Positions 17,981 to 26,246 of a stretch of DNA of 40,760 nt are shown here, in pieces. Both the position numbers and the translations under genes were made by a program. The stretch's first letter is position 1; every line of letters starts with the position of its first letter. Below the pieces are notes generated by a model, which was not told the origin of the DNA, did not search any database, and saw only the letters and a program-made list of their open reading frames with translations. Source of the stretch: Lachnospiraceae bacterium (GTDB lineage Bacteria; Bacillota; Clostridia; Lachnospirales; Lachnospiraceae); assembly GCA_024698715.1 (NCBI GenBank), contig JAILRA010000106.1, positions 1 to 40,760 on the forward strand, written 5' to 3'.

Positions 17981-18018
17981 ATAATCATAATAGATTATTA
18001 TGCGATTATTATGATTAT
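17981..18018. promoter_or_regulatory. AT-rich inverted repeat upstream of mbl
   Basis: ATAATCATAATA (17981-17992) and its exact reverse complement TATTATGATTAT (18007-18018) flank a 14-bp spacer. GATTATTATG also appears twice in direct orientation (17993-18002, 18004-18013). A TATAAT at 17979-17984 overlaps the first arm, but its -35 (TTTTAT) is poor. It could be an operator array or a stable mRNA hairpin about 45 bp before the mbl start. Confidence 0.5.
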
Positions 18019-18063
18019 TGGCATTTTGAAACCAAAGAATGCTAACGGAAAGGAAATAAAGAA

Positions 18064-19059
18064 ATGCAAAACTCGGATTTGGGAATTGATTTGGGAACAG
18101 CGTCCGTACTTGTTTATGTTAAGAACAAAGGCGTTGTTTTGAAAGAGCCGTCAGTTGTGGCTTTTGATAAAGATACTAATAAGATAAGGGCTATCGGCGA
18201 GGAAGCCAGACTTATGATAGGAAGAACACCCGGCACCATTCAGGCTATCAGGCCTTTGAGACACGGTGTTATCTCCGACTATACAGTTACTGAAAAGATG
18301 ATGAAATATTTCATTCAGAAAGCGGTCGGAAGAAGGATGTTCAGAAAGCCCAGAGTAGCCGTATGTGTACCTTCGGGAGTAACCGAAGTTGAAAGAAAAG
18401 CCGTACTCGATGCTACTTATCAGGCAGGTGCCCGCGATGTTTCCATCATCGAAGAGCCCATTGCCGCTGCGATAGGTGCAGGCATCGATATCAGTAAACC
18501 CTGCGGGAACATGATAGTCGATATAGGCGGCGGTACAACGGATATAGCAGTTATCTCACTCGGCGGTACAGTAGTCAGCGAATCGATCAAGATCGCAGGC
18601 GATGATTTCGACGAAGCGATTGCCAGATACATTAAGAGAAAACACAATTTATCCATCGGTGAAAGAACGGCCGAGGATATTAAAATAAAAATCGGTTCCG
18701 CATACAAGAGACTCGAAGAAGACTCAATGGAAGTAAAAGGTCTTAATGTCCTTTCGGGACTTCCCAATACGGTTAAGGTCACATCCACCGAGATGGAAGA
18801 AGCGTTAAAGGAAACAACGAGTCAGATCGTAGATGCGATCCATTCGGTGCTGGAGAAAACTCCTCCCGAACTGTCTGCCGACATCGCAGAAAGAGGAATA
18901 GTGCTCACCGGCGGCGGATCGATGTTAAGAGGTCTTGAGGATCTGATAGAGACCAAGACCGGCATCGATACCAACACGGCAAACGAACCGCTTACCTGCG
19001 TGGCTATCGGAACCGGAAAGTATGTTGAATATCTCGACACAAAATATTACGAAGTCTGA
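18064..19059 (+). CDS. mbl: Actin-like cell-shape protein, MreB/Mbl family
   Basis: A 331-residue MreB-family protein with the actin-fold nucleotide sites: phosphate 1 loop DLGTASVLVYV near 7-17, phosphate 2 block IVDIGGGTTDIAVI near 156-169, and the adenosine block VLTGGGSMLRGL near 280-291. These proteins polymerise under the membrane and guide side-wall peptidoglycan synthesis. I prefer Mbl over MreB because the next two genes are flagellar hook-basal-body genes, the mbl-flhO-flhP order of Bacillus subtilis, and because no mreC or mreD follows. It is separated from uvrA by two terminators and has its own upstream region. The ribosome site is AAGGAAA. Confidence 0.88.
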   Translation: MQNSDLGIDLGTASVLVYVKNKGVVLKEPSVVAFDKDTNKIRAIGEEARLMIGRTPGTIQAIRPLRHGVISDYTVTEKMMKYFIQKAVGRRMFRKPRVAVCVPSGVTEVERKAVLDATYQAGARDVSIIEEPIAAAIGAGIDISKPCGNMIVDIGGGTTDIAVISLGGTVVSESIKIAGDDFDEAIARYIKRKHNLSIGERTAEDIKIKIGSAYKRLEEDSMEVKGLNVLSGLPNTVKVTSTEMEEALKETTSQIVDAIHSVLEKTPPELSADIAERGIVLTGGGSMLRGLEDLIETKTGIDTNTANEPLTCVAIGTGKYVEYLDTKYYEV

Positions 19060-19072
19060 ATGGGAGTAAAAT

Positions 19073-19864
19073 ATGCTTAAAGGTCTTTACACAGCTTATA
19101 CCGGAATGCTCAACGAGCAGAACAGAATGGATGTACTTGCGAACAATCTTGCCAATTCGGCTACCGTCGGATTCAAGAAAGAAGGAACGACATCCCAGGG
19201 ATTTAAAAGTGTGCTGACATACAGGATCAAGGATATGGAAGGCAGCGGCACATGGAATAATGTCAATATCGGTATCGGTACTCCCGGTGTAAAGATAGGT
19301 GAGAATTACGTGGATTATTCTCAGGGAGCATTCAGAGAGACCGGAAATACTTTTGATCTGGCTTTGGGCGGAACGGGATTTTTCAATATCGAGTTCACGA
19401 ACAAAGCGGGCGAGACCAGAACGATGTATACCAGGGACGGTAATTTTTCCCTGACCAAAGAAGGATATCTTGTTACAAAAGACGGCGATTTTGTTATGGG
19501 TAACGGAGCAAACGGTGTACCCGGACATATTCAGATAGATCCCAATATCGAGGCATCGATCGATCAGATGGGAAGGATCATTCAGAATGACACCATAGTC
19601 GGTCAGCTGAGAATAACGGATTTCGCGGATTACAATTATCTTGAAAGATACGGTGAAAACTGTTTTATACCCGTGGAGGGTGCGGAGATAATCAATCCCA
19701 ACGCAAAAGTAATAAGCGGATATCTTGAACAGAGCAATGTTCAGACCGTTGAAGAAATGGTCAATCTCATTTCCATCACAAGACAGTACGAAGCCAATCA
19801 GAAGATCATCCAGACATATGATACTTCGCTTGAAGTGGCTGTTAACAGACTCGGCAAATTATAA
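19073..19864 (+). CDS. flhO: Flagellar hook-basal body protein (FlhO type, FlgF/FlgG family)
   Basis: A 263-residue rod/hook-family protein. It has the N-terminal Flg_bb_rod signature (YTAYTGMLNEQNRMDVLANN, first 30 residues) and the C-terminal block YLEQSNVQTVEEMVNLI, with a variable middle (GTGFFNIEF, TRDGNFSLTKEG). Members build the distal rod, through which the flagellar export channel runs. Proteins of this class are exported by the flagellar type III system and lack a signal peptide, as here. The spacing to mbl is 13 bp, implying cotranscription. FlhO is the Bacillus name for the mbl-linked copy; the split between FlhO and FlhP rests on gene order. Confidence 0.85.
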   Translation: MLKGLYTAYTGMLNEQNRMDVLANNLANSATVGFKKEGTTSQGFKSVLTYRIKDMEGSGTWNNVNIGIGTPGVKIGENYVDYSQGAFRETGNTFDLALGGTGFFNIEFTNKAGETRTMYTRDGNFSLTKEGYLVTKDGDFVMGNGANGVPGHIQIDPNIEASIDQMGRIIQNDTIVGQLRITDFADYNYLERYGENCFIPVEGAEIINPNAKVISGYLEQSNVQTVEEMVNLISITRQYEANQKIIQTYDTSLEVAVNRLGKL

Positions 19865-19882
19865 TTATTCGGGAGGTAATAT

Positions 19883-20701
19883 ATGGTAAGATCATTATGG
19901 ACTGCGGCAACCGGAATGATTGCACAGCAGAATAACGTGGATACAATAGCCAACAATCTGGCAAATGTAAATACTATCGGTTACAAAACGGAAGTTGCCG
20001 AATTCAAATCCCTTCTTTATCAGGATATTCAGGCAAAGACCACATCCGGAAACGGTGCGACCAAACCCGTGGGTGCACAGGTAGGTCTCGGTGTAAGAAA
20101 CTCTTCCGTTACTTCGAGATTTTCCCAGGGAAGTTTTTATGAATCCACCAATGAACTGTCTTTCGCGGTAAGCGGTGACGGATTCTTTTCCGTAAAGGGA
20201 CAGGACGGCGGAACATATTATACGAGAAACGGTGATTTCCACCTGGCTACATATGCCAACAACAGACTTGCACTGACCAACAGCGACGGTGATATGGTGC
20301 TTGATTCTTCGGGAAAAGAGATCATTCTTGATTCCAATATCATTTCAAGCAATATTATAGTTACCGCTGACGGCGAACTCTGTTATCCCGATGAGAACAA
20401 CAATCCGAAGTCTTTGGGATACACAATCGGACTCTGGCAGTTCAACAATCCTTCCGGTCTTGAGAAAGTCGGAGGAACGAGTTTTGCGGCTACCGGAGCG
20501 AGCGGCCCCGCAATGAACGAAGCTACTACCAACGGACTGGTTAAGAGTAAAATGAGACAGGGCTATCTGGAAGGCTCAAACGTACAGGTAGCGGACGAGA
20601 TGGTCAACCTGATCGTTGCTCAAAGAGCATACGAACTTAACTCAAAGGCGATCCAGGCAACCGATGAAATGATGGGTCAGGCAAATTCTCTCAGAAGATA
20701 A
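19883..20701 (+). CDS. flhP: Flagellar hook-basal body protein (FlhP type, FlgG family)
   Basis: A 272-residue paralogue of the preceding gene. It has the same ends: N-terminal WTAATGMIAQQNNVDTIANN and C-terminal YLEGSNVQVADEMVNLI plus QRAYELNSKAIQATDEMM, the conserved FlgG-like coiled ending. The middle SGDGFFSVKG and TRNGDFHLATYA are typical of FlgG. It should form part of the distal rod or rod-hook junction together with the FlhO-type protein. A strong CGGGAGGT lies before the ATG. Only 18 bp separate the two genes, so they are likely made together. Confidence 0.87.
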   Translation: MVRSLWTAATGMIAQQNNVDTIANNLANVNTIGYKTEVAEFKSLLYQDIQAKTTSGNGATKPVGAQVGLGVRNSSVTSRFSQGSFYESTNELSFAVSGDGFFSVKGQDGGTYYTRNGDFHLATYANNRLALTNSDGDMVLDSSGKEIILDSNIISSNIIVTADGELCYPDENNNPKSLGYTIGLWQFNNPSGLEKVGGTSFAATGASGPAMNEATTNGLVKSKMRQGYLEGSNVQVADEMVNLIVAQRAYELNSKAIQATDEMMGQANSLRR

Positions 20702-20776
20702 TGATCCTTCATACCGGATAAACGATCGGCGAAAAGATCAAAATTTTGCCGATAAAGGAAGGAGACGGGAAAAGAT

Positions 20777-21118
20777 ATGGAAATTAACGGCCTTGGAAGC
20801 ACATATACCGATATTACGGCAAATTCAGCCGAGAATATCAATGCCGACAGATTAAAGGAAAAACTGAATAATTCCTCGAATGCGACCGACGAAGAACTGA
20901 TGAAGGTATGCAAAGAATTTGAAGCATATTTTACGGAGCAGGTTTACAAAGAGATGTTAAAAACCATACCGAAAAGTGAGGATGGTGCCAATTCGGCTCT
21001 CGTGGACTATTTTAAGGATATGGCCGTGTCGGAAATAGCCGACCTTAGCGTTGAGGAGAATAACGGTGTGGGTCTGGCTCAGAGCCTTTACGAGCAAATG
21101 AGGAGAAATTACGAGTAA
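20777..21118 (+). CDS. Rod-binding protein (FlgJ N-terminal-like, no hydrolase domain)
   Basis: A 113-residue protein whose C-terminal two thirds match the FlgJ rod-binding domain: EELMKVCKEFEAYFTEQVYKEML, then DYFKDMAVSEIADL and GVGLAQSLYEQM. In proteobacterial FlgJ a muramidase is fused after this domain; here the protein ends, as in many Gram-positives, so only the rod-cap/assembly role is expected. It follows two rod genes. AAGGAAGGAG precedes the ATG. recD2 begins 3 bp after the stop codon. Confidence 0.85.
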   Translation: MEINGLGSTYTDITANSAENINADRLKEKLNNSSNATDEELMKVCKEFEAYFTEQVYKEMLKTIPKSEDGANSALVDYFKDMAVSEIADLSVEENNGVGLAQSLYEQMRRNYE

Positions 21119-21121
21119 TAA

Positions 21122-23359
21122 ATGGTTTTAAAGGGAACGGTCGATTCATTTAAATATATTAACGATTCAAATCATTTTGGGATTTTTATTTTTGAAACCC
21201 CCGATATTAAAGAAGGAAACATTGTCGTAACCGGCAATGTTTTTGGCGTTTCAGAGGGGGATTATATTGAAGTGACGGGAGATGAGATCAATCATCCCGT
21301 TTACGGCAATCAGATAAAAATGACTTCTTTCAGGGCGGTTCGTCCCACGGAATCAGATTCAGTGATCAAATATCTGGCTTCGGGTGCGCTTAAGGGTGTA
21401 GGACCCAAACTTGCCGTGCGAATTTTTACCCGTTTCGGTGCAAGTACGCTCGACATCCTTGAGAAAGAACCCGAAAGACTTGCTGAAGTAAAAGGAATAA
21501 GCGAAAACATGGCTTTAAGCATCGCAACGGAGTATTCTCAGAAAAGAAGCATGCGCGATGCGATGATGTTTTTGCAGGAATACAATATTTCCAATACCCT
21601 TGCGGCGAAAATATACGAAAGATACGATGACAGGATCTATAAGATCGTAAAGGAACATCCGTATAAGATAGCGGAGGATATTTTCGGCGTAGGTTTTAAG
21701 ACCGTGGATGAAATAGCACGAAAGTCAGGCATCAAAGAGAATTCTCCCGAAAGGATCTGTGCCGGTATACAATATGCGCTCTTACAGGCAATGGAAGAAG
21801 GGCACACATATCTTCCCAAGGGAATGCTTATCGATCAGGCGTTTGAAGTTCTTTCCGTGGAAAAAGAAATGATAGAAGAACAGATAAACGAGATGTGCCT
21901 GGCCAATAAACTTACTTTGAAGAATCCGGACAAAGTATTTCTCAAGGGGGTTTATCAGGACGAGGCATTCTGCGCCAATAAGCTTAAGTGCCTGAAGGAA
22001 GCTTTCGTCGAAAAGGATTTAAACGAAGCTGAAAAAGAAGCATTAAAGGAAAAGATAGAAAGAGTGACTTCGGAATATTCGTTCGAACTCGATCAGTCTC
22101 AAAAAGAGGCGATAGAAGCCGGCATCAATAACGGAATATTCCTTCTGACCGGCGGACCCGGTACCGGTAAGACCACGATCATCAGAGCTCTTATAGAATA
22201 TTTCTACAATGAAAGAATGGACGTTATCCTCGCTGCGCCGACCGGAAGGGCGGCAAAGAGAATGAGCGAAGCCACGGGTTTTGAGGCCAGAACGCTTCAC
22301 AGACTCCTGGAAGCAAAGGCAGTGGGGGATGACAGCGAGAAAACGAGGTTTAACCGAAACGAAGACAATCCTCTTGAAGCGGATGTTTATATAGTCGATG
22401 AAATGTCAATGGTTGATGTTTTTCTTTTTACGGCATTTCTTAAAGCTGTCGAGACCGGATCGAGAGTCATTCTGGTAGGTGATATGAATCAGCTGCCGAG
22501 CGTCGGACCGGGTAATATCTTCAGGGATCTGATCTGTTCGGGATATTTCAGATGTTCCACGCTTGATACGATCCACAGACAGAGCGAAAACAGTCTTATC
22601 ATATACAATGCTCATGAGATCAACAAAGGGATCTGCCCCTCTCTTAATAAAAATGCCGAAAGCAACGATTTCTTCTTTCTTGAAAGAAGCGACAGAAGAG
22701 TATTGGTAAGGGATGTGATCGAACTTATCCAAAACAGGATCCCGGGCAAATTCAAAACGGACCCTTCCGAGATACAGATCCTTGCTCCTTCCAAAAAAGG
22801 TGATCTCGGTGTGGAAGCTTTGAACAAAGTCCTTCAGAATCATTTAAATCCGCCGTCATACGAAAAAAAGGAGACGGCAAGGGGAGAAAATATCTTCAGA
22901 GTGGGCGACAAGGTAATGCAGGTTAAGAACAATTACGACATTACCTGGGTATGCAGAGGATTTAACGGGATTGCCGTTGAAAAGGGAGAAGGAGTATGTA
23001 ACGGGGATATCGGAAAGATCATTGCCATAAACGAATTCGAGAAGAGCGTTACGGTCCTGTTTGACGATATCAAGGAAGTTGTTTATACAAGAGAAGAACT
23101 CGACGAACTCGAACTGGCCTATGCGATAACGATACACAAATCACAGGGAAGCGAATATCCCGCGGTGGTGATACCGATCCTGGATACGCCCAGACAGCTT
23201 CTGACCAGAAATCTTTTGTATACGGCGATCACAAGAGGCACAAAATGCGTAATGTTAATGGGAAGCAGTGAAAAGATCAGGGATATGGTCAAAAATGACG
23301 GCGAGAAAAAAAGATATACTGCTTTTACCGACAGATTAAAAGAGGTTATGGAGGTTTAA
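21122..23359 (+). CDS. recD2: ATP-dependent DNA helicase RecD2
   Basis: A 745-residue protein, the usual RecD2 length. The N-terminal third (OB-like start, then helix-hairpin-helix repeats near 80-200) is absent from RecBCD RecD and defines RecD2. The helicase core follows: Walker A GGPGTGKTT (about 344-352), AAPTGRAAKRM (motif Ia), VDEMSMVD (motif II), GDMNQLPSVGPG (motif III), and the C-terminal YAITIHKSQGSEYP and LLYTAITRG motifs. RecD2 is a 5'-to-3' helicase acting in mismatch repair, recombination and fork protection, and works without RecBC. No clear ribosome site lies next to the ATG, and the stop codon of the rod-binding gene is 3 bp before it, so translation is probably coupled. Confidence 0.95.
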   Translation: MVLKGTVDSFKYINDSNHFGIFIFETPDIKEGNIVVTGNVFGVSEGDYIEVTGDEINHPVYGNQIKMTSFRAVRPTESDSVIKYLASGALKGVGPKLAVRIFTRFGASTLDILEKEPERLAEVKGISENMALSIATEYSQKRSMRDAMMFLQEYNISNTLAAKIYERYDDRIYKIVKEHPYKIAEDIFGVGFKTVDEIARKSGIKENSPERICAGIQYALLQAMEEGHTYLPKGMLIDQAFEVLSVEKEMIEEQINEMCLANKLTLKNPDKVFLKGVYQDEAFCANKLKCLKEAFVEKDLNEAEKEALKEKIERVTSEYSFELDQSQKEAIEAGINNGIFLLTGGPGTGKTTIIRALIEYFYNERMDVILAAPTGRAAKRMSEATGFEARTLHRLLEAKAVGDDSEKTRFNRNEDNPLEADVYIVDEMSMVDVFLFTAFLKAVETGSRVILVGDMNQLPSVGPGNIFRDLICSGYFRCSTLDTIHRQSENSLIIYNAHEINKGICPSLNKNAESNDFFFLERSDRRVLVRDVIELIQNRIPGKFKTDPSEIQILAPSKKGDLGVEALNKVLQNHLNPPSYEKKETARGENIFRVGDKVMQVKNNYDITWVCRGFNGIAVEKGEGVCNGDIGKIIAINEFEKSVTVLFDDIKEVVYTREELDELELAYAITIHKSQGSEYPAVVIPILDTPRQLLTRNLLYTAITRGTKCVMLMGSSEKIRDMVKNDGEKKRYTAFTDRLKEVMEV

Positions 23360-24045
23360 TGGACGCTCTTTTTCCGGGAAGATGTCCCATTTGCGACGGG
23401 ATACGCGGTAAGAACAAACTGATCTGTGATGAATGCAGGCTTATTCCGAGAAGGGTATCCGAACCCCGCTGTTTCAGATGCGGCAAGCATACGGATAACC
23501 CCAACGAAGAATTCTGCGAAGACTGTTCATCGGTTAAGCGGTTTTTCGAGAGAGGAACGGCTTTGTACGAATATGACAGCGTCAATGACTCGATAGCGAG
23601 GTTTAAAAATGCGTCCAGACCGGAATATGCGGCGTTCTATGCCGAGGAAATAAGCAAATATCTGGGCACGGTTTTGAAGGAATTTGAAGCCGATGCGTTA
23701 ATACCGATCCCGCTTCATCCCGCCAAATACAAAAAAAGAGGATATAATCAGTCCGAACTTCTGGCCGACGAGATCTCCAAAAGGATCAAAATACCTGTCA
23801 GAACCGATATTCTCTTCAGAATCAAAAATACAAAAGAACAGAAGAAAATGAAGGGAACGGACAGACAAAAGAATCTTGTGGGGGCTTTTCATATCCCACA
23901 AAATGTTGTAAAATTAGATAATGTTATTTTGGTGGATGATGTCTATACCACGGGAAGCACCATCGATGAGGCGGCTAGTATATTAAAAGAAGCGGGCGTG
24001 AAAAAAGTCTATTTTGTTACCGTGGCGATTGGGATTGACAAATAA
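23359..24045 (+). CDS. comFC: ComF family protein with phosphoribosyltransferase domain
   Basis: A 228-residue protein. The first 55 residues hold four Cys pairs (CPIC, CDEC, CFRC, CEDC) forming zinc-binding knuckles. The C-terminal half is a phosphoribosyltransferase-type fold with LVDDVYTTGST near 192-202. In Bacillus comFC is needed for DNA uptake in transformation, and the partner ComFA translocates DNA; no comFA is present here. The start overlaps the recD2 stop by one base (TAATG), so the genes are coupled. The role in this host is inferred, and natural competence is not shown. Confidence 0.88.
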   Translation: MDALFPGRCPICDGIRGKNKLICDECRLIPRRVSEPRCFRCGKHTDNPNEEFCEDCSSVKRFFERGTALYEYDSVNDSIARFKNASRPEYAAFYAEEISKYLGTVLKEFEADALIPIPLHPAKYKKRGYNQSELLADEISKRIKIPVRTDILFRIKNTKEQKKMKGTDRQKNLVGAFHIPQNVVKLDNVILVDDVYTTGSTIDEAASILKEAGVKKVYFVTVAIGIDK

Positions 24046-24063
24046 AGTCCGGGGGGTGAGATT

Positions 24064-24477
24064 ATGGATGTCAGAAACTGTAAGAAATGCAATAAGATCT
24101 TTAACTATGTTGCCGGGCCTATGATCTGTCCAGCATGCAAGGAAGAATCGGAACATCAGTTCCAGAGAGTTAAAGATTTTATCAGAGATAATAAAAATGC
24201 CGGGATTGCCGAGATTTGCGAAGAATGTGACGTTACCGAAAAGATGATAAAACAGTGGATCCGTGAGGAAAGACTTCTGTTCGGTGCGGATTCGCCGGTC
24301 GGTATCGACTGCGAAGGATGCGGCACCATGATAAGAAGCGGAAGATATTGCGACAAATGCAAGAACGAACTCGCACGCGGTATCATGGAAGTTACACGCA
24401 AACCTCAGGAAGATAATTCGGGGCTTACATCAGGAGGCGTTAAAGCCAAAAGCTCCAATAAGATGCGATTCCTGTAA
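24064..24477 (+). CDS. yvyF: YvyF-like flagellar operon protein
   Basis: A 137-residue protein of the flagellar-operon family seen next to comF and flgM in Bacillus (yvyF). Visible parts are an N-terminal Cys knuckle pair (CKKCNKIF, CPACKEE, residues 5-25), a helix-turn-helix-like segment near 44-68 (IAEICEECDVTEKMIKQWI), and a second zinc ribbon near 82-98 (CEGCGTM, CDKCKNE). The function is not well defined, but the gene co-occurs with motility genes, as it does here. A GGGGGGTGAG ribosome site precedes the ATG. flgM does not follow, unlike in Bacillus. Confidence 0.82.
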   Translation: MDVRNCKKCNKIFNYVAGPMICPACKEESEHQFQRVKDFIRDNKNAGIAEICEECDVTEKMIKQWIREERLLFGADSPVGIDCEGCGTMIRSGRYCDKCKNELARGIMEVTRKPQEDNSGLTSGGVKAKSSNKMRFL

Positions 24478-24490
24478 AACACAGGGTGCC

Positions 24491-24919
24491 ATGATCAACG
24501 AAGAAGGAAAAAAGAAAATACGTCTGATGACGAGAATTGCCATTTACGAAAAGACCGAGGGTAAGAAGAACGAACCCGTGGCAAAGTATTTCAGATCCGA
24601 CTATATCGGACTCAAGATACTCACATCGCTTGTAAGCGCCACGTTCGTGTTTCTGATGATTATCGGTCTTTATGTGCTTTGCAATTCGGAAACATTACTG
24701 ACAGATTTTTACAGAATAGATCTGATGGAAGAAGCAAGAAAACTGATATTGTATTATATCGGTTTTGTTGTTGCGTATATTTCCGTTGTTGCTGTTGTAT
24801 TTTTCGTAAAATACAACAAATCGGTTAAATATAAAAGGATTTTCTCCAGAAATCTGAAAAAACTCTTGTCTCATTACGGCAGAAAAGAGGACTTTGAGGA
24901 AGAAGACGATGATGACTAA
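24491..24919 (+). CDS. Uncharacterised small membrane protein with two helices
   Basis: A 142-residue protein I do not recognise. A basic N-terminal segment of about 45 residues (IRLMTRIAIYEKTEGKK) is followed by two membrane helices (about 48-68 and 90-112) and a basic segment ending in an acidic stretch (EDFEEEDDDD). With two helices, both ends should be on the same, probably cytoplasmic, side. The ribosome site (CAGGGTG) is weak. It lies 13 bp after yvyF and overlaps the next gene by 11 bp, so these two membrane proteins are likely coexpressed. Function cannot be assigned. Confidence 0.75.
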   Translation: MINEEGKKKIRLMTRIAIYEKTEGKKNEPVAKYFRSDYIGLKILTSLVSATFVFLMIIGLYVLCNSETLLTDFYRIDLMEEARKLILYYIGFVVAYISVVAVVFFVKYNKSVKYKRIFSRNLKKLLSHYGRKEDFEEEDDDD

Positions 24920-26234
24920 GTTAAGAGAGATCAGACTTCAGGTTGTTACCTTTTTAAGCAGGTTTGAAGCATATCTGGTTCCCGCAGGAAAATTAATACT
25001 CGCAATGGTTGTATTTTGCACGATAAATGCAAAATTCGGATACATGACCAAGATAGCCAAATTCCCTTTGGCTCTTATTCTGGGACTTTTCTGTTCGTTC
25101 ATGCCGCTGAACATGATAGTTGTGATCGGAGCACTTCTGACACTGCTTCATGCTTATGCGATATCCATTGAATTTGCGGCTACTCTGGCGGTGGTCTATG
25201 TGATAATGTTCCTTCTTTTCTTCAGGTTTTCGCCCAAAGATACGATGGCCGTTATTCTCACTCCGCTTTGTTTTGTATTCCATATCCCGTATGTTGTTCC
25301 GATGTCGTTCGGTCTTGTGGGTTCTTTCTCAAGCTCCGTATCGGTTGCATGCGGAACCGTGGTGTTCTATGTGCTCAAGTATATGGTAAGTGCTTCGAAA
25401 GTATTTGCCGAGAGCGGTGAGGACGATACGATAGCCAGACTGAAGGCACTGCTGGAAGGTCTTATCAAAAACAAGGAAATGCTCATATGCGCAGCTGCAT
25501 TTGCCCTGGTTGTAATGGTTGTATACGTGATCAGAAGATTATCCATCAATTATGCATGGACGATCGCGATGATCATGGGTGCGCTGATCGGAATCCTTAC
25601 GATCCTGGTCGGAGATATCATGTACAAAACGGATATTTCCATTCCCGGACTCATTATAGGTACGGTCATAGCCTGCGTTGTGGTTAAGATAATACAGTTC
25701 CTGGTATTTGATGTCGATTATTCGAGAACGGAAAAAGTTCAGTTCGAAGATGACGATTATTACTATTATGTTAAGGCAGTTCCGAAGATCTCAGGCGGCA
25801 ATGTAAAAGACAACAGGGACGTTTCCGAGAAAAAGAAGAAGAAAAAAGAAGCAAAGGAAAAGAATCCTGCCCGCGAGGAAAGCGTAAAAAGCCGTGTATC
25901 CGAACAAAGCAGTGAAGAAGATGCACAGGAAAACGTACAGAGCGTAAGACGTTCCGCGCAGAGACCTTCAACAGCATCGAGAAGAAGTACATCCGATGCT
26001 GACAGTGAGTTTTCAAGAGAAAAGGCAGTTTACGAAGCAAGACAGGCGGAAGTAGCAAGACGCCGTGAAGCTGCGAGAAGAAGAGAAGAAAGACTGAGAA
26101 ACGAACAGATTGAAGAAAACGATTCGCGTTCGGATGACATAGTTCAGGAAGAAGACAACGATCTCGGATTAAGCAGAAGAATGGCTTATCAGAGAAGAAA
26201 ACTGGAAGAAAGAATAAGCAGGGATTCCAAGTAA
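24909..26234 (+). CDS. Uncharacterised polytopic membrane protein with charged tail
   Basis: A 441-residue protein not assigned to a known family. About nine membrane helices fill residues 20-255 (for example KLILAMVVFCTINAK, NMIVVIGALLTLLHA, TAWTIAM-like segments near 215-250). A C-terminal tail of about 170 residues is rich in Lys, Arg, Glu and Ser, with coiled-coil stretches such as ARQAEVARRREAARRREERL. The start at 24909 is inferred because its ATG lies behind GAGGAAGAAG, inside the preceding gene's end; 24912 is an equal alternative. It is 12 bp upstream of cdaA, so it may be linked to c-di-AMP signalling or to the flagellar genes before it. Confidence 0.78.
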   Translation: MMTKLREIRLQVVTFLSRFEAYLVPAGKLILAMVVFCTINAKFGYMTKIAKFPLALILGLFCSFMPLNMIVVIGALLTLLHAYAISIEFAATLAVVYVIMFLLFFRFSPKDTMAVILTPLCFVFHIPYVVPMSFGLVGSFSSSVSVACGTVVFYVLKYMVSASKVFAESGEDDTIARLKALLEGLIKNKEMLICAAAFALVVMVVYVIRRLSINYAWTIAMIMGALIGILTILVGDIMYKTDISIPGLIIGTVIACVVVKIIQFLVFDVDYSRTEKVQFEDDDYYYYVKAVPKISGGNVKDNRDVSEKKKKKKEAKEKNPAREESVKSRVSEQSSEEDAQENVQSVRRSAQRPSTASRRSTSDADSEFSREKAVYEARQAEVARRREAARRREERLRNEQIEENDSRSDDIVQEEDNDLGLSRRMAYQRRKLEERISRDSK

Positions 26235-26246
26235 CGGGTAAGTTTT

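Noticed and set aside
20748..20755. GCCGATAA, an exact match to the sigma-28 -10 box, before the rod-binding gene
   Set aside because: There is no TAAA about 15 bp upstream, and the start would fall inside the ribosome site, so it could not serve this gene. The octamer also forms part of a small hairpin.
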